The position numbers and the translations under genes are program-made. This document shows positions 44,501-54,417 of a DNA stretch of 64,000 bases, piece after piece (the stretch's first letter is position 1; each line of letters begins with the position of its first letter). The notes below the pieces were generated by a model. That model ran no database searches and was not told where the DNA came from. It saw nothing but the letters and a program-made list of their open reading frames with translations. The DNA is taken from assembly GCF_000016645.1 (NCBI RefSeq), contig NC_009441.1, positions 5,208,001 through 5,272,000 on the forward strand. The letters are read 5' to 3'. This DNA is from Flavobacterium johnsoniae UW101. GTDB lineage: Bacteria > Bacteroidota > Bacteroidia > Flavobacteriales > Flavobacteriaceae.

Positions 44501-45652
44501 TTAAAGTGAAGGAGTTTTTCTTTTCTTTACTTTATTATCTTTCCTCCCTGAATCACCTTCATCAGAATCTAGATTTTTTTTTTGATCTTTAGATACTGAT
44601 TCTTTTTGAGATTCAGCCTTCTTCTCTTCCTTGCTCTCTCGATGGTTGATTCTTTGTAAATTTTCATCATAAACATTAACAGTCTTAAACTGGGGATTTG
44701 CCTCCACAAACATTTTACTTTCAACACCGCTAACTACGAAAGTCGCTGACTGAAGATTTCCTTTTTTAAGGGAATTTAAAAGGTCTTCTTTATACTGCGG
44801 AGTATTGAGCTCTTTGATTGAATGTTTTGCCAGACTTGCTTCCAAATCATACCCATAATTCTGATGGTATTGGTTCAGTTTAAAATTACCATTGTCAGAT
44901 TGTTTAAAGTCGATTTTCAGCCAGCAATTATAGCTCTCCCCTTCTTTGTTTTTAAGATCTTTATTGACAGATCTGCCTTCCATCAAATTATATGCCTCTT
45001 TCATTGTAATGCTGGCGCTGTCTTTGTTGATGTAGAAGGTCTGTTCCAGACCAGGTTTGTTTTCTTCTTTCTGAAGATTGACATGATAGGAATTAAAAAA
45101 GTACATATCTGTCTGCTCAGACCTTTTGAAATTTAATTCTACAGTTAAGGTATCCTTATTTGGCAGACCATTGTTCATAATGCCGGTGTGCATAATTTTA
45201 AAATCCTTATCTCCCTTCATTATGTTCTCTCGCAGTTCAGCATCGAACGTTTCTCCAAATCCAGTATATTTTAACTGGTCTTTCAGGTATTCTAAATTTT
45301 TCTCATTCATTGCATTTTCATTTAAATTATTTTCTAAAATTTCTCTCCTATCTATTTCCCTTTTGGCAAATCCAGTAAGTTGTATTGCTTCATTTTCGGA
45401 AGTATCTGCCCCGCTATTCAAAACTGCTCGCAAGTCGTTGATAACTGATTCAATCGGCAGGCTCTGAAAATAATTCGCATCATTGGTCATCACCAGACAG
45501 TACTCCTTCGCATCCAATGGGTTTCTAAAAAACTCGATGCTATAGGTATCAGTCACCTCATCTGTATTAAAGGCAGCAAACCGATGGCCGTTATAAGCCA
45601 TTTCCTCAGCAAACGACAGCATCATTTCAGTGTCAGCTAGATTGATTATCAT
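44501..45652 (-). CDS. DUF3945-like mobile-element protein
   Basis: 383 residues. The middle contains NLEYLKDQLKYTGFGETFDAELRENI and ELNFKRSEQTDMYFFNSYHVNL, a signature of a protein repeatedly found in Bacteroidota ICEs and plasmids (DUF3945-type). The C-terminal 50 residues are highly charged and disordered. It is cytoplasmic. Its role is unproven. Confidence 0.75.
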   Translation of the reverse strand: MIINLADTEMMLSFAEEMAYNGHRFAAFNTDEVTDTYSIEFFRNPLDAKEYCLVMTNDANYFQSLPIESVINDLRAVLNSGADTSENEAIQLTGFAKREIDRREILENNLNENAMNEKNLEYLKDQLKYTGFGETFDAELRENIMKGDKDFKIMHTGIMNNGLPNKDTLTVELNFKRSEQTDMYFFNSYHVNLQKEENKPGLEQTFYINKDSASITMKEAYNLMEGRSVNKDLKNKEGESYNCWLKIDFKQSDNGNFKLNQYHQNYGYDLEASLAKHSIKELNTPQYKEDLLNSLKKGNLQSATFVVSGVESKMFVEANPQFKTVNVYDENLQRINHRESKEEKKAESQKESVSKDQKKNLDSDEGDSGRKDNKVKKRKTPSL

Positions 45653-45667
45653 AATTTATTTTAAAGC

Positions 45668-46531
45668 TTAAAAAGTGTCACTGCTTAATTCTGTAATCGG
45701 AATTACCTTATCAGTCAGATTATTATTAATATCCACTTCCAAATGTCTTCCGCCGTTTTTTTCAATCATCTGAAGTGTTAGATACTTATTCTCCGGGATG
45801 GTAAATTTCTCCAGAGCATAAACTTTTATTATTTCAGATTTATAAGGAATTACAGAAGAAGATGAAGTCACGTACAAAGGCTGCAGTTCAATTTCCTGCG
45901 ACGCGGTACGTTTTGACTTCTTCTGGTCTCTGATAAAAAAACGGAGCTGATCAATATCGTAGTTAATCTTTGATTTGTTTTCAAAAACAATACGCAGATA
46001 CAAAACATCCTGCTGGATAAAGATCCCGTTCACCTCCAGTCTGATCTGATACTTTGATTTTTTTAGACCACTGATTTTTTTCTTTTTGGAATATGCAGCC
46101 AAAGCACACTGTTCAATTCTTTTCTGATTTTCGTTTTCTAAAGAAAACAGCACATCCCTGCTTGCAGCCACTGCATTTTCAGCCTTAAAATTTAAGTCAG
46201 GGCAAGAATCGTCATAATTTAGTACAAAAACATACAATTTCCCGTCAGAAGTTACAACTGTCAGATTGGTCTGGAAAAAATGCTGTTTAGCAGCTTTTAC
46301 AAGTAGTATATTCTCAACTCCTTTTGCTTTCTGTACAAGCACTTCTGCGCTTCCTTTATCTATGCTCTTGATTGTATAAGGAAAAATAATGCTTGTGGTT
46401 TTAGAAAAACCTATTTTTAGATTTTTATACTGGTCTTCGTAAAAGACAGTTTCCCTTGCGTTTGACTGTGGATTAACTGAAACACAAACCAGCAGCAAGC
46501 TGATTAAAAACAAATAATTCGCTCTTTTCAT
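45668..46531 (-). CDS. traN: Conjugative transposon protein TraN (DUF4138)
   Basis: A signal peptide (about 25 residues, MKRANYLFLISLLLVCVSVNPQSNA) precedes a beta-rich protein of 287 aa. TraN of CTnDOT-type elements is the outer-membrane-side component, a VirB9-like part of the MPF_B conjugation channel. Located immediately after traM as in CTnDOT. Confidence 0.88.
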   Translation of the reverse strand: MKRANYLFLISLLLVCVSVNPQSNARETVFYEDQYKNLKIGFSKTTSIIFPYTIKSIDKGSAEVLVQKAKGVENILLVKAAKQHFFQTNLTVVTSDGKLYVFVLNYDDSCPDLNFKAENAVAASRDVLFSLENENQKRIEQCALAAYSKKKKISGLKKSKYQIRLEVNGIFIQQDVLYLRIVFENKSKINYDIDQLRFFIRDQKKSKRTASQEIELQPLYVTSSSSVIPYKSEIIKVYALEKFTIPENKYLTLQMIEKNGGRHLEVDINNNLTDKVIPITELSSDTF

Positions 46532-46543
46532 ATTTTCTCTCTT

Positions 46544-47833
46544 TTAAGGTTTTAAATTCTTTTGTTTTTCATCATACAGCAGCACCTGATACCCTGCCTT
46601 TACAACCACTTTTATGAGTTTTACCTTTTTGCTCATCAGACTTTTAGCAGCCTCGATACCCATACCTGCGGCCTGTGCACCCCATGAATCCGAAATCCCG
46701 GTAAGACCGAGTGTCTGAATGGATCTGTCAGCTGATGCCTTAGCCACATCCCTGTTAATCGCTCCGGGAATATAGATGCCGTCAATCCCGTCCATATCAT
46801 AGACAGCCAGCTCGACGGGAAATATCGAATTATTGTACTGGATGTTTGTGATTTTTACCTCCAGCCTCTCTCCTTTTAAAGCCGCCATACCATACAGAAA
46901 AGCATTTCTGGGTATAATTGTTCCTTGGAGAAAAATATCATTCGTGAGTCTTAATTTAACCACCGAGCCATTGACAATAGTCTGCGTCTGGTGCACAACT
47001 GCTTCAATAGAATTTTGTATTTCTTCAGCAGGCTCTGCTTCGTCCAGAGAATAAAATTCATTTGTTTTCAAAGAGGTCTGCCAATCGGCATTCCGCTGAA
47101 GTGAGCTTATGTTATTCTCTGCTTCTTTTTTCTGCACTGAATATATTTTGCCTTTTTTGCTCTCAGATGTTTGTCTAAGCCTTTCCTGCACGCGCTGCGG
47201 ATGCTGTATATCCAAAATATTTTCCAGCATACCGCCTAACTGCTGAAGTTCCGGATCAGGTTCCTGGGTCGTGCTCATCGTCGACATTAGCCCTTCAAGT
47301 TTTTTAATCTCTTCCGATTCTCCACGAGAAGTGCCGTAATTTTCAAATTCCCTCATGTCCTGACCGTAAGCAGGGACAGCTGGCTGGCTGATTATGTTTT
47401 CAAGAGCCCTCAGCTTCTCATAAACTTTCTGTTCATTGCGGTCCTGAAAAGACTGAGAATTAAAAGCTGATCTGTTTTTTGGAAGCATGCGGGATTCAAA
47501 ATCACTTGTGGAAAAAGAATCTGCTTTATCTTCCGAGACTTTATTATCAATATAGTTAGGATCTTTTTTTATCTGCTCTCGCAGTTTTATCGAATCAACT
47601 GCTGCCTGATCGTAATAGCTCATCTTATCCAGTGCTGAATCTTCTTTAAATTTAGGCAGTGGCAGATGAAAATTGAATCCTTTCCTTTCGTCGTTCCCTG
47701 CCATCTTGGATTCCATTCTTCCGCCGCCTAATGAATAAAATAAGAATGTGAGAAATGGAAATGTTATAAGAGGCAGCATTAAAAGCATCTTTCTCTTTTT
47801 AGATTCCTTTGGAGATAATGTTTTCTCTTGCAT
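46544..47833 (-). CDS. traM: Conjugative transposon protein TraM (VirB10-like)
   Basis: 429 residues: an N-terminal cytoplasmic stretch, one transmembrane helix (residues 14-31), a disordered Gln/Ser/Pro-rich middle (about 80-240) and a C-terminal conserved core (VKLRLTNDIFLQGTIIPRNAFLYGMAAL). This is the VirB10-like scaffold of MPF_B channels. 4 bp separate it from traL. Confidence 0.9.
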   Translation of the reverse strand: MQEKTLSPKESKKRKMLLMLPLITFPFLTFLFYSLGGGRMESKMAGNDERKGFNFHLPLPKFKEDSALDKMSYYDQAAVDSIKLREQIKKDPNYIDNKVSEDKADSFSTSDFESRMLPKNRSAFNSQSFQDRNEQKVYEKLRALENIISQPAVPAYGQDMREFENYGTSRGESEEIKKLEGLMSTMSTTQEPDPELQQLGGMLENILDIQHPQRVQERLRQTSESKKGKIYSVQKKEAENNISSLQRNADWQTSLKTNEFYSLDEAEPAEEIQNSIEAVVHQTQTIVNGSVVKLRLTNDIFLQGTIIPRNAFLYGMAALKGERLEVKITNIQYNNSIFPVELAVYDMDGIDGIYIPGAINRDVAKASADRSIQTLGLTGISDSWGAQAAGMGIEAAKSLMSKKVKLIKVVVKAGYQVLLYDEKQKNLKP

Positions 47834-47837
47834 AATT

Positions 47838-48089
47838 TTAGTTTTTTAAATTGATTGTCTTAATTTTTGAAGCTGTTGAAACCTCAGCTTGTTTATAAAA
47901 TGTCCTATACAGGTTATAAATTAAATAACCCGATGTCAAAACCGTAAAGAACAGAAGTCCCCAGATCAGTTTTGTTTTAGAGAGCCCATCTGTGACGCTC
48001 TTCATTTTTTCTGCCCATCTTTTCTGCAATAGCAGATAATACTTGTGATACACAAAAGGCTCAGTCTGTCTTGTAAAAAAGGATTTCAT
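47838..48089 (-). CDS. traL: TraL-like small membrane protein
   Basis: 83 residues with one transmembrane helix (about residues 41-64) after a basic N-terminal segment. It sits between TraM and TraK, the place of TraL in CTnDOT-type operons; the sequence alone would not identify it. Confidence 0.7.
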   Translation of the reverse strand: MKSFFTRQTEPFVYHKYYLLLQKRWAEKMKSVTDGLSKTKLIWGLLFFTVLTSGYLIYNLYRTFYKQAEVSTASKIKTINLKN

Positions 48090-48095
48090 AAATCT

Positions 48096-48716
48096 CTATT
48101 TTCTGGTTTCTGCGGAAAGATCTTTGTTTTCAATCGTATTAAACCGCTCGATAAGAAAACCATGCGGATTATTATCGCTTCTTGATACATTGCGAAGCGC
48201 ACCTTCCGTAAGCAGGCTTCTTTTTAAAATACTGGTAGTACGGATAATGTTCTGTCCGGCATAACATCTAAAACGGTAGGGATATTCACGGATATCAATA
48301 CTCACACTGTCAATCTGGATGGTCTGGCTGATATTTCCTGATATAATACCCGAATAAAAATTGTTTTCCTTCAGGTCATCATAAATCCGTTTTGCACTGT
48401 CGTCTGCCAGATACAGCGCTTTTGTGATATTGGTTTTAATGACCTTATCATCAGGATCAAGGGTAAAGAAAAACTTGTGAAAGGTTTTCACATGGTCCCT
48501 TGCTTCAACAGCAATATTATCTTTTCTTTCCGAAGCGTAAGCTTCCAGCGCTTTGCCGTTTGCCAGAATATATACTTTATCCTGCATAAGGCTCACTGTC
48601 TGGAAACTTTTATAGACAGCATAGCAGCTAATTATGATGCAGCCTGCAATTACAAGCATCGTGAAACCTCTCACATATCTAAATGCCGTATCAACGTTTT
48701 TCATTTTGGTAAACAT
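48096..48716 (-). CDS. traK: Conjugative transposon protein TraK (VirB8-like)
   Basis: 206 residues with an N-terminal helix (residues 16-35) and a periplasmic VirB8-like domain. The conserved blocks are HVKTFHKFFFTLDPDDKVIKTNITKALYLAD and IDIREYPYRFRCYAGQNIIR. It links channel proteins at the inner membrane. Confidence 0.9.
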   Translation of the reverse strand: MFTKMKNVDTAFRYVRGFTMLVIAGCIIISCYAVYKSFQTVSLMQDKVYILANGKALEAYASERKDNIAVEARDHVKTFHKFFFTLDPDDKVIKTNITKALYLADDSAKRIYDDLKENNFYSGIISGNISQTIQIDSVSIDIREYPYRFRCYAGQNIIRTTSILKRSLLTEGALRNVSRSDNNPHGFLIERFNTIENKDLSAETRK

Positions 48717-48728
48717 ATGCTCCTGTTA

Positions 48729-49940
48729 TTAAGTCTGTTTAGAATTTCCTTTAAGCCTGTCATTCATATAGTTTCCTTTATCAGTAAAATAAGGACTGCT
48801 TCCTGCTGTCGCAGCCATGCTGCTGGTCATTCTCCGATCCGCATCTCCCATCGCATCAGCAGCCATTCCAACCGCGTTTGAAGAGGTTCTCATAACAGAA
48901 CTAGCTGAATTGCCAAACATGCTTGTCACTTTATGACCCAGGGCTCCTCCTCCGCCTGCGTGAACAATATAATTGGCAACAGAAGGCACGGTAAAATATC
49001 CTATGATACCTATTATCATGAAAATTAAATATGACATATCGGTCCTGCTGAAAAAAGTGTCACCTGTTGCCTGCACCTGCGAGAGGTCCAGCTTGAGCAT
49101 GAGTTCCTGAATCTTTCCGATTATGCTTCCGAATATATTGGCAACAGGAAGCCAGAGGTAAATATTGATATATCGGGCAAGCCAGACAGTGAGCGTGTGC
49201 TGGAAGCCGTCAAATACTGCGATTCCAAATACCAGCGGACCTAAAATGGAAAGCACCACGAGCTGAAAGGTCCGAAGGGTGTCAATGCATAAGGCGGCCG
49301 CTTCAAACAAAACCCTCAGCACCTCGCTTAGCCATTCCTTGACCGAATTTCGAAAACTGTAAGAAGCTTTTTCCATCGCAAATTTGACATCATTGCCTAT
49401 GCCTGCGAGCATGCTCTCATCCGATGGATCAGCACCGTCATGCGTATACTTATACCATCTGTCACGATCACCCGTACCTGCAGTCCCGACATACATCTTC
49501 CATGGATCGGTTTCTTTAATTGCTTTTTCTTTCTCTTTAAGCAGAACAGCAACTGCATTGTTAGAGCCTGTTACCATAGCTGCAGTAGCTGTAACAGTTG
49601 GTTTCATAACTCCGTTAATAAGTGCCAGAACCGACGGAAAGATCATAATGCAGAATCCTATAACAAAGGGACGAAAGAGCGGATAAAAATCAATGGGCTC
49701 GGCACTTGCAATATGCCTCCATACGCGTGAGGCAATGTACCATATAGTTCCAAAGCCTGCTATTCCCTGCCCTACTGCTATAAGATTAGAACACAAAGGC
49801 ATCATTTCATCATAAAGCTGTTCTAAAACCCCATGAAGACTACTCATATCATCACCAAGTCCCTGAGCCATGATCCTGAATGGAAACAATAATACCATAA
49901 GCACCGCTGATACTACTTTTTTATTTAATAACATCTTCAT
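48729..49940 (-). CDS. traJ: Conjugative transposon protein TraJ (VirB6-like)
   Basis: 403 residues with a signal-like start and at least six transmembrane segments, polytopic as VirB6. Conserved parts: YIASRVWRHIASAEPIDFYPLFRPF and LSILGPLVFGIAVFDGF. The C-terminus is Ser/Ala/Met-rich and probably flexible. It forms part of the inner-membrane channel. Confidence 0.9.
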   Translation of the reverse strand: MKMLLNKKVVSAVLMVLLFPFRIMAQGLGDDMSSLHGVLEQLYDEMMPLCSNLIAVGQGIAGFGTIWYIASRVWRHIASAEPIDFYPLFRPFVIGFCIMIFPSVLALINGVMKPTVTATAAMVTGSNNAVAVLLKEKEKAIKETDPWKMYVGTAGTGDRDRWYKYTHDGADPSDESMLAGIGNDVKFAMEKASYSFRNSVKEWLSEVLRVLFEAAALCIDTLRTFQLVVLSILGPLVFGIAVFDGFQHTLTVWLARYINIYLWLPVANIFGSIIGKIQELMLKLDLSQVQATGDTFFSRTDMSYLIFMIIGIIGYFTVPSVANYIVHAGGGGALGHKVTSMFGNSASSVMRTSSNAVGMAADAMGDADRRMTSSMAATAGSSPYFTDKGNYMNDRLKGNSKQT

Positions 49941-49943
49941 TCT

Positions 49944-50579
49944 TTAGTCTTTAAATGTCTGTAATCCTCTTGACGCGTAAACATCATTTTTCTCCCTTGC
50001 CCGCTGTAGAGCCAGCACGTTCGACGTGGTATTAAAGTTTCTGAGAAAAAGCAGTTTATCCTGCATCTGCTCATAGATATCGTCAACTGCCTTTAGTCTT
50101 TCGTCGTCCGACATCCTGAGCTTATCTGCTGTTATGATCATCGTAAGTTCATCGAGATTTCGCAGGCTCTGATTAAGCAGGTTTCCGTAAACTTTCTCAA
50201 AGTAATTTATTTCCTGTCCGCTGAAATTTCCGCTTTTTATAAATCGGTTCATTCCGTTGCGGCTTTCCTTGACTATTGAAATCTGATATTCTACTATCTC
50301 TGCTACCCTTTTGTAATTCTTTACCGCTGGACTTACCTGCATAAGCGCATCTAGAAAAGTTTTATGCAGGCTGAAGTTTCCTTCAGTCATATCTTTCACC
50401 GTTTTGTATCCACCTGAAAGCAGCTCATATCCCTTTTTCATGTCACTTAGAATTTTCTTGAACTGGGATAGCTTTTCGATATTCAAAATTAGCTGCTGAA
50501 TTTCTGCTGACTGCCCCATTGATTTAACTGGAATCATTAACAAAGTGATCAATATTGTCAAAATCAAAATCTTTTTCAT
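49944..50579 (-). CDS. TraI-like protein, copy 3
   Basis: 211 residues with a signal peptide ending near QSAE and a helical body: KKGYELLSGGYKTVKDMTEGNFSLHKTFLDAL and LTMIITADKLRMSDDERLKAVDDIYEQM. Same layout as the two genes upstream; the three are diverged paralogues. TraI-type (DUF4141) proteins are periplasmic subunits of the transfer apparatus with unclear role. 3 bp upstream of traJ. Confidence 0.75.
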   Translation of the reverse strand: MKKILILTILITLLMIPVKSMGQSAEIQQLILNIEKLSQFKKILSDMKKGYELLSGGYKTVKDMTEGNFSLHKTFLDALMQVSPAVKNYKRVAEIVEYQISIVKESRNGMNRFIKSGNFSGQEINYFEKVYGNLLNQSLRNLDELTMIITADKLRMSDDERLKAVDDIYEQMQDKLLFLRNFNTTSNVLALQRAREKNDVYASRGLQTFKD

Positions 50580-50590
50580 AGTAGCTTAAT

Positions 50591-51205
50591 TTATAATCCA
50601 TATAATTCATCAACATTCTTAGAATCCTTTTTATCGGCAGATTTTGAAACCGACAGCAGTCTGGCATCCCTGCTGAACGAAAGACAGAAATTATAATCCT
50701 CCAGCATAGTTTTGTGCAGAAGATCAATGCGCTCAAGCCTCTGGTCATCTTTTAGCTCTAGTTCTGCATCTGTGGTAATAACAAGCAGCCGGTCAAGAGT
50801 CTGGCTGCAGTTCTGAAGAAGTTTCTCAAAAGACCTCTCTATATAGTCCAGTTCATTACCATAAAACAAATCAGCAGTTTTAAGATCTGCCAAAGTCTTT
50901 CTACAGAGTTTCATTATTTTAAACTGCATGGAAATGATCTCAGCAGTTTTATAATAATTCCGAACCTTTGGATTGATTTTTAAAAGTGAGGTAAAATAAT
51001 CACCGTGCAGGTTTAGCTCTCCTTTTCTGGCATCACCTATGAAATTAAGCCCCTTTGATACTGCCGAATATCCTTTCTTTGCATAGTCAATATAAACCTG
51101 AAGTGCCGCTATTTGAAGGATTAGTTCCTTCCTCTGCTTTGTCTGCCCGCTCACACTTTGATTAAAAACACAGAGCGCTACTAGTAGTACAGCTATCTTT
51201 TTCAT
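50591..51205 (-). CDS. TraI-like protein, copy 2
   Basis: 204 residues. Signal peptide, then AKKGYSAVSKGLNFIGDARKGELNLHGDYFTSLLKINPKVRNYYK, aligned by eye with copy 3 (ITAD/TTDAELELKDDQRLERID block shared). It is co-transcribed 15 bp after copy 1 and 11 bp before copy 3. A second paralogue is often seen in flavobacterial elements, from memory. Confidence 0.7.
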   Translation of the reverse strand: MKKIAVLLVALCVFNQSVSGQTKQRKELILQIAALQVYIDYAKKGYSAVSKGLNFIGDARKGELNLHGDYFTSLLKINPKVRNYYKTAEIISMQFKIMKLCRKTLADLKTADLFYGNELDYIERSFEKLLQNCSQTLDRLLVITTDAELELKDDQRLERIDLLHKTMLEDYNFCLSFSRDARLLSVSKSADKKDSKNVDELYGL

Positions 51206-51220
51206 GTTTGTTTTATTGAA

Positions 51221-51904
51221 TTATGGAATTCCGTAAAATTGTTTCACTTGGTTTACATCTGCTTCTGTTTTGGCCCTCTGAAGACTCAGCAGTATGTTCT
51301 GCTGGTTAAACATTGTAAGGTCGTCGTAGTTCCCATCAATCTGATCAGCAGCCTTGTTGATGATTTCAAGACGTTTGAGATCGCCCATCTGGGTGGCAAA
51401 AGAATCCAGAATCAAAAAAATCTGGTCGATATTCTTCACACTTTCCTCGAGTATTCCTGTATATACGCGCTCCATATACTGGATTTCGCTGTCTTTAAAA
51501 TGGGTATCCTGCTTAAAAAGATTCCAGGCTCTTTCATATTCCTGAACAAGCTGTGTCTGCTTTTTGATAATCTCTTTTATCCTCTGATAGTAGGTAATAA
51601 TTGACTTTACTTTTGCGAGTTCTTCATAGTAGCCTTTGTAAAGATCTTTCTGTTTCTGAGTCCAGTCCGAGATCTCATCGAGCTTCAATTTGGAAAGTAC
51701 ATTTTCCACCTGCTTCTGTGCATTCTGAAGCCAGATCGTTTTATTCTGTAGCCGCTGGATTCTCAGGTCAATTGCTTTAATCACCTTTTTCGTAACAGCT
51801 TTTACAATTTCCAGTATCGGCAATACCGCAACTTTTTCCGCAGGTCTTGCCGAGGTGCCCACTAGCAGCAGGCAGACCATCACGACTATTAATTTCTTTT
51901 TCAT
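51221..51904 (-). CDS. traI: TraI-like protein, copy 1
   Basis: 227 residues: signal peptide, long coiled/helical body (WLQNAQKQVENVLSKLKLDEISDWTQKQKDLYKGYYEEL), then MGDLKRLEIINKAADQIDGNYDDLTMFNQQNILLSLQRAKTEAD. The WLQNAQKQVENVLSKL stretch is the usual TraI hallmark, so this copy is likely the orthologue of CTnDOT TraI. It is 9 bp after traG. Confidence 0.85.
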   Translation of the reverse strand: MKKKLIVVMVCLLLVGTSARPAEKVAVLPILEIVKAVTKKVIKAIDLRIQRLQNKTIWLQNAQKQVENVLSKLKLDEISDWTQKQKDLYKGYYEELAKVKSIITYYQRIKEIIKKQTQLVQEYERAWNLFKQDTHFKDSEIQYMERVYTGILEESVKNIDQIFLILDSFATQMGDLKRLEIINKAADQIDGNYDDLTMFNQQNILLSLQRAKTEADVNQVKQFYGIP

Positions 51905-51913
51905 TATTCCTTT

Positions 51914-54385
51914 TTATTTAATTCCATTTCTCATATCCTGAGCCATTGCGGCTATTCCTTTCTTTATGTCCCCGCCAAACTTCTTCGCATAGGCATTCAT
52001 TTTCACTTTCTCGCTTTCCTCTGTTGTATAAGCTAAGTATTCCTCCAGCGAAACTTCGGTTCTATAGACCTTTGAAAGCATCCCTCCCAGAGAGATAAAC
52101 ACTTCTTTGTATTTCCTGGCTGGATCATTGGCTTTATTTACAGAAAGTACAAGTGCCTTTTCTTTGTCTGTAAGTCCCAACAGCTCCTGAATCTGGTCAA
52201 ACTTATTCTGATATTTGCTCTGGTCCAGAAGAATCTTGCAGTCGCTATTATTGATAATAGCCTGTTTTACAACAGGTGAAGAAATAATATCCTCAACCTC
52301 CTGAGTTACCACTATTGCTTCCCCGAAGAATTTACGCACAGTCTTAAATAAATATTTTATATAATCGGCCATCCCTTCTTTTGCTATGGCTTTCCATGCT
52401 TCCTCAATAAGTATCATTTTTCGGATACCCTTAAGTTTTCTCATCTTGTTTATAAAAACTTCCATTATTATGATGGTCACTACTGGAAAAAGAATCGGAT
52501 GGTCTTTGATATTATCCAGCTCGAAGACAATAAACCTTTCTTTTAGAAGATCCAGATTTTCTGTCGCGTTCAACAGATAATCAAACTCGCCTCCCTTGTA
52601 ATAAGGCCTAAGCACATAGAGAAAATTATTCACGTCAAAGTCCTTCTCCTTTACTTTATCGCCTTCCAAAATTGAGATAAAATCCTCTTTCAGAAAATCA
52701 TAGAAGCTATTGAAACAGGGAAATATATTTGTGTTAACATCCAATTTCTCGTAATACAGCTGCAGCGCATTTGAGAGTGCTACATACTCGCTCCGGTTAA
52801 AGGTTTCGTCGTCTTTTTTCCAGAGTGCGAGCAGAAGCGTTTTAATGCTCTCTTTTTTCTCCGTATCCAGACTGTCTCCTTCTGAAATATAAAATGGGTT
52901 AAAACGGATAGGATTCTTTTCATCGTAAGTAAAATAATAACCGTTTACCATATCGCAGAGCCCTTTATAGCTGTGCCCGACATCCACCAGCACAATATGC
53001 GTTCCCTGCTCGTAATAGCTTCTCACCATATGATTGGTAAAAAAGGACTTGCCGCTGCCCGAAGGTCCCAATATAAACTTATTGCGATTGGTGCAGATTC
53101 CCATCTTAACAGGCTCATCGCTGATATCAACATGAACTGGTTTTCCTGTCAGCCTGTCTCCCAGCCTGATACCGCAGGGACTCAGCGAAGATTTATATCC
53201 CGTTTCCATATTCAGAAAGCATACCGCCTGTTCGGTAAAGGTGTCGAAGGTGTCATTCATGGGAAAGTCCGCTGCATTTCCCGCCATTCCAGCCCAATAG
53301 ATCTGAGGAGCTCCTACTGTTTCATGCTTCGCTGCTGCATCCATCTGGGCAAGAGCTGATGACACTTTGTTTTTAATCTCTTTCAAGTCTTCCATATCCG
53401 TGCTCCAGGCCAGTACATTAAAATGGGCTTTAACCGGAAGCCTCTGCTGTGATAATGCCTCGTTCAGAAAATCATTCGTCGCATCCCTGGCAATCATATT
53501 CTCCCGGCTGTAGGCAGAGAGTGACTGCAGTCTGAGTCGCTTGCTTTCCAGCTTCTGAATGGTTTTCTGTGAATCCTCAATGAAGATATACTGATTGTAA
53601 ATATGATTACAGGATAAAAGCTGCCCGAGGGTTGAAGCAAAACCAACGCTGAATTTGGTTTTATCGGTTGAATAGCGGTCAAAATTGATTCTCGATCCGC
53701 ATAATCCAGGCAGATCAGCTGCATCACCAAGTGTAAACAATTGGCAGTGTTTATCCCCTACTGCTAATCCTTCATCAAACCTTATATCCTTAAAAACGAA
53801 TGAATCTTCCCGCTCTGATAAAAAACAGTACTTTTCCACCAGCCCGATTCTTCTGCTCTCGCTTCTAAGCGATTCATTTTGCAGACGCTCCAGCTTTATA
53901 AATCCGCTGTCTTCCATAATTCTCTTAAACTGGCCGCAGGTATCTGCAAAATCCTGCAGAAGCTGCGGTTTTAAGGTTTCCTCTGGAACTATGGAACTTC
54001 TAAGCAGATTAGAAAACAATGAGGTTGCATTTCTTCTTCCCGCCGGTTTCTTGGTCAGCATGATATAGCAGGAATGATCCAGAAATGGTCTTTCGTTAAA
54101 GAAACGCTCGCTGCTTCTGGTCAGAAAACTGCTGTCTTCACTTGAAAAATCAGCTCTATAAGCATTTTCTAAGAACCAGTCCTGTTTATGAAAAACACAA
54201 AACTTCGGCAGCACCTTTAACGCCTTTATCCATAACTGGTGGAAAGCTTCATACTCCTGGTCTGACAGCGTAAAAATTTCAGGCAGTTCTGCCTTAAAAA
54301 CTATAGTTACATCGCCCTGTTTTGATAAAATACAATCATGCTCCACTGCCATAACCGGCAGCTGCTCTTCCATCCTCTTCTCCAT
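51914..54385 (-). CDS. traG: Conjugation system ATPase TraG (VirB4-like)
   Basis: 823 residues. The N-terminal half is the VirB4-type domain; the C-terminal half is an AAA+ ATPase with Walker A GPSGSGKS (residues 440-447) and a Walker B-like MILIEEAWKAI. Full length for the family. In MPF_B systems this cytoplasmic hexamer drives pilus/channel assembly. Not to be confused with VirD4-type TraG coupling protein of other systems. Confidence 0.93.
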   Translation of the reverse strand: MEKRMEEQLPVMAVEHDCILSKQGDVTIVFKAELPEIFTLSDQEYEAFHQLWIKALKVLPKFCVFHKQDWFLENAYRADFSSEDSSFLTRSSERFFNERPFLDHSCYIMLTKKPAGRRNATSLFSNLLRSSIVPEETLKPQLLQDFADTCGQFKRIMEDSGFIKLERLQNESLRSESRRIGLVEKYCFLSEREDSFVFKDIRFDEGLAVGDKHCQLFTLGDAADLPGLCGSRINFDRYSTDKTKFSVGFASTLGQLLSCNHIYNQYIFIEDSQKTIQKLESKRLRLQSLSAYSRENMIARDATNDFLNEALSQQRLPVKAHFNVLAWSTDMEDLKEIKNKVSSALAQMDAAAKHETVGAPQIYWAGMAGNAADFPMNDTFDTFTEQAVCFLNMETGYKSSLSPCGIRLGDRLTGKPVHVDISDEPVKMGICTNRNKFILGPSGSGKSFFTNHMVRSYYEQGTHIVLVDVGHSYKGLCDMVNGYYFTYDEKNPIRFNPFYISEGDSLDTEKKESIKTLLLALWKKDDETFNRSEYVALSNALQLYYEKLDVNTNIFPCFNSFYDFLKEDFISILEGDKVKEKDFDVNNFLYVLRPYYKGGEFDYLLNATENLDLLKERFIVFELDNIKDHPILFPVVTIIIMEVFINKMRKLKGIRKMILIEEAWKAIAKEGMADYIKYLFKTVRKFFGEAIVVTQEVEDIISSPVVKQAIINNSDCKILLDQSKYQNKFDQIQELLGLTDKEKALVLSVNKANDPARKYKEVFISLGGMLSKVYRTEVSLEEYLAYTTEESEKVKMNAYAKKFGGDIKKGIAAMAQDMRNGIK

Positions 54386-54417
54386 CCTTTCTACATTATA
54401 TCATTAACGTTCTGTAG

